Shown here one piece after another: positions 16,943-25,193 of a stretch of 64,000 bases of DNA. A program made the position numbers and the translations under genes. The DNA is taken from the NCBI GenBank assembly GCA_018240285.1, contig JAFEGA010000018.1:42380-106379 (forward strand). The letters are read 5' to 3'. The stretch is from Pseudomonadota bacterium (lineage in GTDB: Bacteria; Pseudomonadota; Gammaproteobacteria; Burkholderiales; Nitrosomonadaceae). The notes beneath the pieces were generated by a model, which saw only the letters and a program-made list of their open reading frames with translations, was not told the DNA's origin and did no database searches. How positions within the stretch are numbered: position 1 is the first letter of the stretch; every line of letters begins with the position of its first letter.

Positions 16943-18315
16943 TCCCTGTCGCCGCCTCGAGCTGGATGCAAGCGCTGCGGGTTTACACGCATCCGCGCGT
17001 GCTCGGCATGCTGTCGCTGGGATTTTCCGCCGGGCTGCCGCTGCTGCTGATCATGGGCACGCTGTCGTTCTGGTTGCGCGAAGCGGGCATCGACCGCACA
17101 ACCATCGGTTATTTGAGCTGGATCGGTCTGGCGTACAGTTTCAAATGGCTGTGGTCGCCGCTGGTCGACCGGCTATCGTTGCCGCTGCTGACGCGCTGGC
17201 TGGGGCGGCGGCGCGCGTGGCTGTTGCTGTCGCAAATCGTCATCGCCTGTGCCCTGGTGGGCATGGCCACGACCGATCCCGTGGTTAATTTGCCGCATTT
17301 GGTGTTTTTCGCGCTGGCCGTGGCGTTTGCGTCGGCGACGCAGGATATTGCGCTGGATGCTTATCGCATCGAAGCGGTCGCGGTGGAATTGCAAGGCGCG
17401 ATGGCAGCGACCTACCAAGCCGGTTACCGCGTCGCAATGATTCTTGCGTCCGCCGGTGTGCTGTGGATCGCGGCGGCGGTCGATGCCAGCGCCGATCTGT
17501 ACGATCACGCGCCGTGGCGCTTCGCGTATCTGGCGATGGCCGTCAGCATGGCGGTCGGCATCGTCACCACGCTGATCATCCGCGAACCGGATGTGCCCTA
17601 CAGCCGCACCATTTCGGAAAACGAACAAATCGCGCAGCGCGCGCTGGCACACTGGGCGCTGCCGGAACGCAGCAAAGCCCTGCTGATTTGGTTGTACGGC
17701 GCGCTGATCGCGCCATTTCGCGATTTTATCGTGCATCACGGCCGCAAAGCGTTGCTGATTCTCGGTTTGATCGCGATTTACCGCATCTCCGATGTCGTCA
17801 TGGGCGTGATGAGCAACCCATTTTACGTCGACATGGGCTACAGCAAGGATGAAGTCGCCACGATTTCCAAAGTCTACGGCGTGATCATGACCATCGTAGG
17901 AGCGGCTATCGGCGGCGTGCTGACAGCGAAAATCGGCATCATGCGCACGTTGTTTCTCGGCGCCGTATTATCCGCCGCGACCAATTTGCTGTTCGTCTGG
18001 CTAGCCGGGCGCGGGCATGATGTCAGCGGCTTGATTTTCACTATCTCGGCGGACAATCTCTCCGCCGGAATCGCTTCCTGCGCTTTTATCGCTTACCTCT
18101 CCGGCCTGACCAACGCGGCGTATTCGGCAACGCAGTACGCGCTGTTCAGCTCGGTCATGCTGCTGCTGCCCAAATTCATTGCCGGTTTCAGCGGTGAATT
18201 TGTCGATGCCTACGGCTATGAAAACTTTTTCATCGCCACCGCGCTGCTGGGATTGCCGGTACTAATTCTGGTCTGGCTGGCCGGGCAAGCGAGATTTGCC
18301 CATTCCAAGGAATAA
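16939..18315 (+). CDS. ampG: AmpG-family muropeptide permease (MFS)
   Basis: A 458-aa major-facilitator protein of the AmpG group, inner-membrane importers of anhydro-muropeptides in cell-wall recycling. About 12 hydrophobic segments are visible. The N-terminal part contains GFSAGLPLLLIMGTLSFWL and SWIGLAYSFKWLWSPLVDRL, typical of AmpG, followed by ATQDIALDAYRIE. It starts inside the last codons of xth (4-bp overlap). The window also encodes AnmK, which acts on imported anhydro-MurNAc, so a working recycling route is plausible. Substrate specificity is inferred from the family alone. Confidence 0.88.
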   Translation: MIPVAASSWMQALRVYTHPRVLGMLSLGFSAGLPLLLIMGTLSFWLREAGIDRTTIGYLSWIGLAYSFKWLWSPLVDRLSLPLLTRWLGRRRAWLLLSQIVIACALVGMATTDPVVNLPHLVFFALAVAFASATQDIALDAYRIEAVAVELQGAMAATYQAGYRVAMILASAGVLWIAAAVDASADLYDHAPWRFAYLAMAVSMAVGIVTTLIIREPDVPYSRTISENEQIAQRALAHWALPERSKALLIWLYGALIAPFRDFIVHHGRKALLILGLIAIYRISDVVMGVMSNPFYVDMGYSKDEVATISKVYGVIMTIVGAAIGGVLTAKIGIMRTLFLGAVLSAATNLLFVWLAGRGHDVSGLIFTISADNLSAGIASCAFIAYLSGLTNAAYSATQYALFSSVMLLLPKFIAGFSGEFVDAYGYENFFIATALLGLPVLILVWLAGQARFAHSKE

Positions 18316-18329
18316 TCCGCCATCGAAAC

Positions 18330-19493
18330 ATGCCGCCAAGCACACAAAAAAACGGCCCCGAGGCTGAATACCATGCTCTGATCGAAGCAGGCGAATTGCA
18401 GCCGGATGCCCATCAAGTCAGCGCAATCGCCAGTCTGGAGCGGTTGCATCATGAACTGATCGAATATCGCCCCAGAGGAAACGGTTTATTGCGCTGGTTC
18501 GGTGGCGACAAACCAGCACCCAAAGGCATCTATCTGTATGGTGGCGTGGGGCGTGGCAAATCGATGCTGATGGATCTGTTTTATGCCGTGGCGGCAACCC
18601 CGGCCAAACGGCGCGTGCATTTCCACGAATTCATGTTGGACATCCATACGCGCCTCAAAGCCTGGCATGATCTTTCCGCGCGCGAACGGGCGCAGCGTGG
18701 GAAACGTAGCGATGGTGACGATCCGATCCCGCCGGTCGCGCGGCAAATCGCCAATGAAACCACGCTGCTGTGCTTCGACGAATTGCAGGTCACCGACATT
18801 GCCGATGCCATGGTGTTGACCCGGCTGTTCAAGGAATTGTTCACACTCGGCGTGGTTGTGGTGGCAACCTCCAACCGCCCGCCCGATGAGCTGTACAAAG
18901 ACGGCTTGCAGCGCCAGCGCTTTCTGCCGTTCGTCGCGGACATCAAGGAGAGACTGGAGATCATCGCGCTCAACGGCCCGGTCGATTACCGTTATAACCG
19001 CTTGCAAGGCGCGGAAACTTATTATTATCCGGTCAACGCGGAAACTTCCGATCAATTATCGGCGACATTCTTCCGCCTGACCGACCGGCGCATCGAGGAT
19101 CGCGCCAAGGTGCCGAGCGAAGAATTGATCGTGCAAGGACGCAGGTTGTTTGTGCCGAAAGCCGCGCGCGGCGTCGCCGTGTTCTCGTTTAAACGCCTTT
19201 GCGCCAACCCGCTCGGTGCTGCCGACTATCTCGCCATCGCCCGCGCCTATCACACCGTCATCATGGTTGCCATCCCGCAATTCACTCAGGAAAACAGCGA
19301 CCAGGCCCGGCGTTTCATCCATTTGATCGATGCTTTGTACGAACACGGCGTCAAATTCCTCTGCTCCGCCGCCGTGCCGTTGCCATCGCTATACGCAGGT
19401 GGCGATGTCGGCTTCGAGTTTGAACGCACGATTTCCCGCTTGACGGAAATGCAATCGCAAGACTATCTGGCAAGAGGGCACGGAAAAGTCTGA
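18330..19493 (+). CDS. zapE: Cell-division protein ZapE (AFG1-like ATPase)
   Basis: A 387-aa cytoplasmic P-loop ATPase of the AFG1/ZapE family, which acts at the divisome in E. coli. Walker A is GGVGRGKSMLMD with Lys77; Walker B is LLCFDELQVTDIADAM; VVATSNRPPDELYKDGLQR follows as sensor region. It begins 14 bp after the AmpG gene and probably belongs to the xth-ampG-zapE transcript. The last 313 bp (19181-19493) are repeated at 21781-22093 as part of a rearrangement scar. Confidence 0.94.
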   Translation: MPPSTQKNGPEAEYHALIEAGELQPDAHQVSAIASLERLHHELIEYRPRGNGLLRWFGGDKPAPKGIYLYGGVGRGKSMLMDLFYAVAATPAKRRVHFHEFMLDIHTRLKAWHDLSARERAQRGKRSDGDDPIPPVARQIANETTLLCFDELQVTDIADAMVLTRLFKELFTLGVVVVATSNRPPDELYKDGLQRQRFLPFVADIKERLEIIALNGPVDYRYNRLQGAETYYYPVNAETSDQLSATFFRLTDRRIEDRAKVPSEELIVQGRRLFVPKAARGVAVFSFKRLCANPLGAADYLAIARAYHTVIMVAIPQFTQENSDQARRFIHLIDALYEHGVKFLCSAAVPLPSLYAGGDVGFEFERTISRLTEMQSQDYLARGHGKV

Positions 19494-19675
19494 GTCGTCA
19501 GTAACAGCACATAAGGCTGAACCTAAATCATTTACACACTGAGAAGCTACACACAAGCCACCTGAACTAAAACCTGCGCTTTTGGGCTTTAAAGAAGTAT
19601 TATAAGTTCCAGAGTTTTCTCTCAGCTTTTTCTCGGTATTGAAGCAAATTCAAAAAGAAATTTTCGGAGATATAA

Positions 19676-20752
19676 TTACTCCATAAACCCCGAACTAAGA
19701 CAGTTATTTTTAGCTTCATGGGTATATTTGTTACTCAATTGTTTTGAAATAACATAAAACCCACAGTATGGTTTATCTTTATATTCACCTGGCCATTCTT
19801 TATTTGCATATGCTTTGAAGAAGGAAGTCCAATTACCAAATAGATCAGGATCATTCCCAATTGCGTCAGAAATCCCTTTAAAATCACCTCGAAAAACATT
19901 TGCTATTTTAAAAAAAGTTGCGAAAGCAGAATTAGAAACATTAGCTCTTATTCTATCTGCACCAGCTCTAGTTTTTCCAATGAAAGCAATTGATTCGCGA
20001 AGTAAATCATCCCAGCTAAGTGAGTTTCGATCGGAAACTTCATCAAGTTCATTAGCTTCAAGTAAATTATACATACAAGATATCTTACGATATGAAGCTT
20101 GTTTAATAAGTTTCTCATTCTCAGTTAATTCAATCGCTCTTGTGTAAGCAGCAACACAGTTTTCCCAATCTTTCACTCTTTCAAAAATATCTGCTTCCGC
20201 TTGTTGTCGAGAATAAGTAGAGCCATATTTATTTGCAATATTTAAACAGCTTATAATTTTTTCCGCCAATTTAGAATTCTTACCAACATCATTGTAAGAA
20301 GAATAATTATTATTACAATGTGCATATTGAGCAGATGCCGCATTTAATCTGGTTCTAAGTCGGATTAAATTATTTCCAAGTTCAGAATTAATAAACTTAG
20401 CCCCTTGAATTAAAAATGTATTTTCAAAATCCAGTGCCACATAAATTGCATCTTCAGATTTATTCTGAACTATTGATTTGAGATTAATGCCATCAATTGT
20501 ACTTGCCCATTTATAAACATTTGGTTCAATATATATTTCTGATTGAGATGAATTAATTTCATCATAACTTAGTAACTCAAAGTAAATTTCCGGTTTCTCT
20601 GCCCAGATCTCTTTAGAAATAATCTTTCCATTTCTATCTAAGATTAAAACTTGACCAACAACATTTACTGAAGCTTGCACACTGTTGTATGCCAGGATAA
20701 GCAGAAATAATAAAATAAACTTGAAACTTTTATTTCTCCATTCTATAAGCAT
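19676..20752 (-). CDS. Uncharacterised exported protein with TPR-like region (AT-rich)
   Basis: I chose the ATG at 20752 because it gives a clean signal peptide (MLIEWRNKSFKFILLFLLIL, then cleavage near VQA); earlier in-frame starts would extend far into the upstream gene. The mature protein of about 335 aa has an N-terminal beta part (VVGQVLILDRNGKIISKEI) and a helical middle with TPR-like spacing (residues about 175-235, including WENCVAAYTRAIELTENEKL). No family was recognised. It overlaps the upstream membrane-protein gene by 23 bp, so the two form a unit. Base composition is much more AT-rich than the surrounding genes, and the pair sits between zapE and a duplicated remnant, indicating foreign origin. 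Confidence 0.6.
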   Translation of the reverse strand: MLIEWRNKSFKFILLFLLILAYNSVQASVNVVGQVLILDRNGKIISKEIWAEKPEIYFELLSYDEINSSQSEIYIEPNVYKWASTIDGINLKSIVQNKSEDAIYVALDFENTFLIQGAKFINSELGNNLIRLRTRLNAASAQYAHCNNNYSSYNDVGKNSKLAEKIISCLNIANKYGSTYSRQQAEADIFERVKDWENCVAAYTRAIELTENEKLIKQASYRKISCMYNLLEANELDEVSDRNSLSWDDLLRESIAFIGKTRAGADRIRANVSNSAFATFFKIANVFRGDFKGISDAIGNDPDLFGNWTSFFKAYANKEWPGEYKDKPYCGFYVISKQLSNKYTHEAKNNCLSSGFME

Positions 20753-21434
20753 AGCTATAGTAATTTTTTCCATCCTTCTCATTCTTTTCAATTATTGTTA
20801 TACAAATAGCATCTTTCAATCTATGAATTTGCAATCCGTCTTTAGGTATATAAGTCGCTATGATATCCCCATTATTAATTTCCGAAGGTGAGATAAAAAA
20901 AGTATAGTTTGACTGCTTAAGACTTTGTGATCTGATTACAGACTCCATTCGACCAGTTGTATAATTTGGACGGTAAATACCTATCCGTGAGGAATCATTT
21001 CCTCCGCATTCTTTTGATATTTCTCCAGATATCTCATCAGTTCCAGGTAGCGATTTGTAGGAAAAATATAGTATGAGAATTAAGAAAGTAATACTAAAGT
21101 AAAGATAGAATAAAAGCGATAATCCAATTTTATAGCTTTTCTTTAAACAACTTAATTCAAATACTGATAAAAAAAATACTGGAATAATTGATAATATGCC
21201 AGTAATAAAAATAAAAAAGAAAAGTCTAGATTGAAAAAAATTTGTTTGTGGTAATAAATACAGCTGAAAAGCAATAATAGTAGAAATTGAGAAAACAATA
21301 AGTATTCCTTTAAATATTTTTTCATAGCCATAAAAAAGTTCTTTAAATGGAGTGAATAAATAAGGAACAAAAACTAGAGCTAAAGTAGAAATACTTGCAA
21401 ATAAAATATTGATATTTTTTAATTGAGTTTCCAT
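20730..21434 (-). CDS. Uncharacterised membrane protein (AT-rich)
   Basis: A 234-aa protein with four or five hydrophobic segments in the first 135 residues (for example NILFASISTLALVFVPYLF and ILIVFSISTIIAFQLYLL). A soluble C-terminal part of about 100 residues follows (GIYRPNYTTGRMESVIRSQ, FFISPSEINNGDIIATYIP). No family was recognised. It is first in a two-gene minus-strand unit with the TPR-like exported protein. The gene shares the strongly AT-rich composition of its partner, consistent with a single acquired segment of about 2 kb. Confidence 0.6.
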   Translation of the reverse strand: METQLKNINILFASISTLALVFVPYLFTPFKELFYGYEKIFKGILIVFSISTIIAFQLYLLPQTNFFQSRLFFFIFITGILSIIPVFFLSVFELSCLKKSYKIGLSLLFYLYFSITFLILILYFSYKSLPGTDEISGEISKECGGNDSSRIGIYRPNYTTGRMESVIRSQSLKQSNYTFFISPSEINNGDIIATYIPKDGLQIHRLKDAICITIIEKNEKDGKNYYSYAYRMEK

Positions 21435-21539
21435 TTACAAAGTAAACACTTAATTCTTGATAATCTTTGAAATTGACTGTCAGCTCAAATAACTTACTTT
21501 TTTATTTATATATTATAACCAACAAGCGTTGATTAGCCA

Positions 21540-21660
21540 TCACATCGCACCCAAACGATTGCAGGAAGAATATGGCTTCACGTTCAAATTTACGGATCTA
21601 CCGGCCGCTTTGGCCGATCTCTTCGATAAAACCGATGTTGTAAAGCAAAATATAGCCTCA
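21540..21660 (+). pseudogene. 3' remnant of the SDR gene (TIGR01777 family)
   Basis: This stretch matches 22994-23114, the last codons of the intact SDR gene, without net insertion or deletion (constant offset 1454). It encodes RLQEEYGFTFKFTDLPAAL as in the intact copy and then diverges slightly. The upstream nine-tenths of the gene is missing, replaced by AT-rich DNA. It cannot encode a working enzyme. Confidence 0.85.
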
Positions 21661-21780
21661 TAACAACTCCGCTTGCTGTTTTCTGGTTCCGACGCGACTT
21701 GCGCCTGGACGACAACGCCGGATTTTCGCACGCCTTGGCGTCCGGCTATACGGTCCTGCCCATTTTCATTTTCGATCCCG
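21660..21780 (+). pseudogene. 5' remnant of the photolyase gene
   Basis: It matches 23114-23234, the first 40 codons of the photolyase gene (WFRRDLRLDDNAG, LPIFIFDPD). The start codon has changed from ATG to ATA. The match stops abruptly at 21780, where zapE-like sequence begins. Confidence 0.85.
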
Positions 21781-22093
21781 ATTCTCGTTTAAGCGTCTCT
21801 GCGCCAACCCGCTCGGTGCTGCCGACTATCTCGCCATCGCCCGCGCCTATCACACCGTCATCATGGTTGCCATCCCGCAATTTACCCAGGAAAACAGCGA
21901 CCAAGCCCGGCGTTTCATCCATTTGATCGATGCTTTGTACGAACACGGCGTCAAATTCCTCTGCTCCGCCGCCGTACCGTTGCCATCGCTATACGCAGGT
22001 GGTGACGTCGGCTTCGAGTTTGAACGCACGATTTCCCGTCTGACAGAAATGCAATCGCAAGACTATCTGGCAAGAGGGCACGGAAAAATCTGA
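21781..22093 (+). pseudogene. 3' remnant of zapE
   Basis: It matches 19181-19493, the last 313 bp of zapE, with constant offset 2600 and only scattered substitutions; the encoded C-terminus ends ARGHGKI instead of ARGHGKV. Similarity continues for roughly 15-20 bp past the stop codon. It is fused directly to the photolyase remnant, which marks a tandem-duplication junction at 21780/21781. Confidence 0.88.
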
Positions 22094-22181
22094 ATCGTCA
22101 GCAGCATCGCACACTAACTGCACAAAACCGGGAATGCGTGTATGCTGAACCGGTCTTCAACCCGTCGATGAGCATGCAAAA

Positions 22182-23117
22182 ATGAACATACTGATCACAG
22201 GCGCAACCGGATTTATCGGCCGTCATTTGGTGCGGCGTTTGCAACAGGAACAACACGCCGTCACGGTATTGAGCCGTGACGGTACACGTGCCAGCCAATT
22301 GCTGGGCGTGCCTGCATTTGACTGGGATTACGCAACGCAAGATGTGCCTGCTGCAGCAATGCAAGATTGCCAAGTCATCATCAATCTGATGGGTGAGAAT
22401 CTGGGTGATGGCCGCTGGACAAAAGCCCGCAAGCACGAGATTTACGCTTCCCGTATCCTCAGCACGCGCAAACTGATCGCCGCCGCACCGGAAAGTCTGC
22501 AAGCTTTCGTTTGCGGCTCGGCCATCGGTATTTATCCGGGCTCCGGTGACGATCTTTACGATGAATCCTATACCGTTCCCGGGCAGCTCAGTTTCATGCA
22601 AAGCATTTGCCATGATTGGGAACAAGAAGCGGCTCGGATTGAAAGCAAGGGCATTCGCCGGGTCAGTATCCGCACCGGCGTGGTGCTCGGTCACGGCGGC
22701 ATGCTGCAAAAGCTGCTGCCGGTTTTCAAACTGGGATTGGGCGGACCAGTTGGCAACGGTCAGCAATGGCTGCCGTGGATCCACATCGACGACATCGTTT
22801 CGGTTTACGTCGCGGTTGCGCTGGATGCGCGCTATCAGGGCCCGGTCAACGCCGTGTCGCCCAACCCGGTGCGCTACCGCGAATTCGCAGCAGCATTCGG
22901 TAATGCGTTGCAGCGGCCCGCATTCTTTCCGACTCCGGCATTTGTTCTGAAATTAGCACTCGGTGAAGCCGCCGCGCTGGCATTGAACAGCTATCGCATT
23001 GCACCCAAACGATTGCAGGAAGAATACGGCTTCACGTTCAAATTCACGGATCTGCCGGCCGCTTTGGCCGATCTGTTCGATAAAACCGGTGCGGCAAGGC
23101 AAGACATAGCCCCATGA
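22182..23117 (+). CDS. TIGR01777-family NAD(P)-dependent epimerase/SDR
   Basis: A 311-aa atypical short-chain dehydrogenase (YfcH/SDR39U1 family). The nucleotide-binding motif is at the N-terminus (MNILITGATGFIGRHLVRRL, glycines 7, 10 and 13). Family-specific blocks include NLMGENLGDGRWT, VCGSAIGIYPG (the Ser/Tyr region), SIRTGVVLGHGGMLQKLLP, WIHIDDIV and the C-terminal DUF1731-type segment (PKRLQEEYGF). The physiological substrate of this family is not settled. Its stop overlaps the photolyase start (ATGA). The 3' end is duplicated at 21540-21660. Confidence 0.92.
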   Translation: MNILITGATGFIGRHLVRRLQQEQHAVTVLSRDGTRASQLLGVPAFDWDYATQDVPAAAMQDCQVIINLMGENLGDGRWTKARKHEIYASRILSTRKLIAAAPESLQAFVCGSAIGIYPGSGDDLYDESYTVPGQLSFMQSICHDWEQEAARIESKGIRRVSIRTGVVLGHGGMLQKLLPVFKLGLGGPVGNGQQWLPWIHIDDIVSVYVAVALDARYQGPVNAVSPNPVRYREFAAAFGNALQRPAFFPTPAFVLKLALGEAAALALNSYRIAPKRLQEEYGFTFKFTDLPAALADLFDKTGAARQDIAP

Positions 23118-24415
23118 CAGCTTCCCTTGCTGTTTTCTGGTTCCGGCGTGATTTGCGCCTGGACGATAACGCCGGACTCTCCCATGCCTTGGCTTCCGGG
23201 CACACGGTTCTGCCCATTTTCATTTTCGATCCCGCCATACTGGCCGGATTGCCGCGAGACGATGCGCGTGTCACGTTCATTTTTGACACCTTGCAAGCAC
23301 TGCGCACGGAACTTGCGCAAAAACACAGCAGTTCGCTAGCACTTTATCACGGCAAACCGTTGGAAATTTTCGACCGGATTCTGCGCACCTACCCGGTCGC
23401 CGCAGTCTACACCAATCACGACTACGAACCGTACGCGCGCGAACGGGACGAGACGATCCGTAAGTGGCTGCAAGCGCGATCGGTGGCTTTCAACACCTAC
23501 AAGGATCACGTCTTATTTGAGAAAGACGAAGTCGTCAAGGACGATGGCAGTCCGTACGGCGTGTACACTCCGTACATGCGCAAGTGGAAACAGGTATACA
23601 GCCAGACAACACCGGCAACTTACGCCACTGCAACCAAATTGACCAACCTGATCAAGCAAGCACCGCTACCGGATGTGTCATTGAGCGAAATCGGCTTTAC
23701 CCGCTCGACCATTGCCATTCCCGCTTACCGGCTGGATAGCGAAATGCTGCAGCACTATGCATGCGACCGGGATTTCCCGGCGATACCGGGAACCTCGCAA
23801 CTGGCGCCGCACCTGCGCTTCGGCACGGTCAGTATCCGGCAAATCTTCCGGCAAGCACTCGAGGACAGCGATATTTTTTGCAATGAACTGATCTGGCGCG
23901 AATTCTTCAGTCAAATCCTGTGGCATTTCCCGCATACGCAGCAGCGCAGCTTCAAGCCGCAGTACGATCGCATCGTATGGCGCAACGATGAGGCGGAATT
24001 CAAACGCTGGTGCGAAGGCACCACCGGTTATCCCATCGTCGACGCCGGCATGCGCCAGCTCAACGCCACCGGCATGATGCACAACCGCGTGCGCATGATC
24101 ACCGCGAGTTTTTTGTGCAAACATCTATTGATCGATTGGCGCTGGGGCGAAGCGTATTTCGCGCAAAAATTGCTGGACTACGACATGGCCAGCAATGTCG
24201 GCAACTGGCAGTGGGTGGCGGGTTGCGGCGTCGATGCCGCGCCTTATTTCAGGATTTTCAATCCTAGCGCGCAAACGGAAAAATTCGACAAACAGCTCGC
24301 CTATATTCAAACCTGGATCAGCGATTGGCATACCCTTACTTATCCCGCACCAATTGTTGATCACACGTTCGCGCGCGAACGTTGCCTGCAAGCGTACCGG
24401 CAGGCTGTGGGTTAG
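23114..24415 (+). CDS. phrB: Deoxyribodipyrimidine photolyase
   Basis: A 433-aa class I photolyase that repairs cyclobutane pyrimidine dimers using light. The N-terminal Rossmann-like antenna domain starts WFRRDLRLDDNAGLSHAL. The C-terminal FAD domain has ELIWREFFSQI, GYPIVDAGMRQLNATGMMHNR and LLDYDMASNVGNWQWVAG, the standard flavin- and DNA-contacting blocks with the electron-transfer tryptophans. Length fits a full enzyme. It is translationally coupled to the SDR gene by a 4-bp overlap. Its first 40 codons are duplicated at 21660-21780. Confidence 0.95.
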   Translation: MTASLAVFWFRRDLRLDDNAGLSHALASGHTVLPIFIFDPAILAGLPRDDARVTFIFDTLQALRTELAQKHSSSLALYHGKPLEIFDRILRTYPVAAVYTNHDYEPYARERDETIRKWLQARSVAFNTYKDHVLFEKDEVVKDDGSPYGVYTPYMRKWKQVYSQTTPATYATATKLTNLIKQAPLPDVSLSEIGFTRSTIAIPAYRLDSEMLQHYACDRDFPAIPGTSQLAPHLRFGTVSIRQIFRQALEDSDIFCNELIWREFFSQILWHFPHTQQRSFKPQYDRIVWRNDEAEFKRWCEGTTGYPIVDAGMRQLNATGMMHNRVRMITASFLCKHLLIDWRWGEAYFAQKLLDYDMASNVGNWQWVAGCGVDAAPYFRIFNPSAQTEKFDKQLAYIQTWISDWHTLTYPAPIVDHTFARERCLQAYRQAVG

Positions 24416-24778
24416 GGGCGGCATAAGCTCGCGGTTTTGCATCGGGATTATTTCTTTTAGTTACTATCGGTTATACCTCGTGCCGGAAACTCCGGCCTTA
24501 CTGAGTTAGCAATATCTGGCGCATTTCAATTCCATACTTTTTTTTTTAATGTTATCCTTACTGTGAATAAGTAATTTTCTTATTCGCAATGAAACCATGT
24601 CTTGTTTTAGAGGGTTTTTAGGTTGCACGATCGGATGATCTTCTAAAAGGTCTTTTTCTGCAAACAGCGGTTCGATGCCGGATTAGACTTGGGATATGGC
24701 TTGTAGCTGTTTAAGTTTCAACGTGACATTAAATTTGTTGATAAACAATTTTTGATTTTAATAACAAAGGAGATTTTC
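24416..24778 (+). other. Intergenic region before the small lipoprotein gene
   Basis: 363 bp without a gene. It contains a poly-T run near 24538-24547 and an inverted repeat GAATAAG/CTTATTC around 24565-24587, which may end photolyase transcription. The ribosome-binding site of the following gene (AAAGGAG, about 24765-24771) is clear. I see no RNA gene. Confidence 0.4.
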
Positions 24779-24934
24779 ATGAAATACTCACTTTTAGCTA
24801 TCGTCCTTATCGCGTTTACATCTACAGCTTTACTCGCCGGATGTGGTGAGCCTAAACCCTATAATAAACCACCTAGCTTATACAAAGATCCTGATACAGG
24901 CGAAAGGCTAGGTGCCGACGCCGGTAAAAAATAA
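24779..24934 (+). CDS. Small lipoprotein (51 aa)
   Basis: I chose the ATG at 24779, which lies 7-8 bases after a strong AAAGGAG. The signal peptide MKYSLLAIVLIAFTSTALLA is followed by a lipobox Cys at residue 22 (LLAGC). The mature peptide is only 30 residues, Pro/Lys/Asp-rich, ending DPDTGERLGADAGKK. It is likely an outer-membrane or periplasm-facing anchored peptide; no function is known to me. It stands alone and has its own terminator immediately downstream, so it is expressed as a single-gene transcript. Confidence 0.75.
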   Translation: MKYSLLAIVLIAFTSTALLAGCGEPKPYNKPPSLYKDPDTGERLGADAGKK

Positions 24935-24952
24935 TCAGTTGGTTGATTATCA

Positions 24953-24988
24953 AACGGCCCCTGTCTATTATCAGGGGCCGTTTTTTAT
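24953..24988 (+). terminator. Rho-independent terminator of the small lipoprotein gene
   Basis: ACGGCCCCTG and CAGGGGCCGT form a perfect 10-bp stem with an 8-nt loop, followed by a TTTTTTATTT tract. It begins about 20 bp after the stop codon. Confidence 0.92.
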
Positions 24989-25193
24989 TTAGGATTCTCC
25001 ATCCCTTAACCATAACCTCAATCTTCTCGCAGCAATCGCATCATCACGATGTATAGTTCACGATTGTTTCTTTGATGTAATTACTCAGTGTAAAAAAGCG
25101 CTTTACACATCGTTTTTTGCAAAAGGACTGAAGTAAAAGCATAATCTGGTTCCCGGATAGAAGTTATCCAGATAACCTATCAAGTGTAACGCT

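Noticed and set aside
21699..21926. 75-codon plus-strand frame across the photolyase/zapE remnant junction
   Set aside because: It reads the photolyase frame into a different frame of the zapE remnant, lacks a ribosome-binding site, and is best explained as a by-product of the duplication joint.
24671..24690. GGTTCGATGCC, resembling a tRNA T-loop
   Set aside because: No matching acceptor, D-arm or anticodon arm could be drawn around it.
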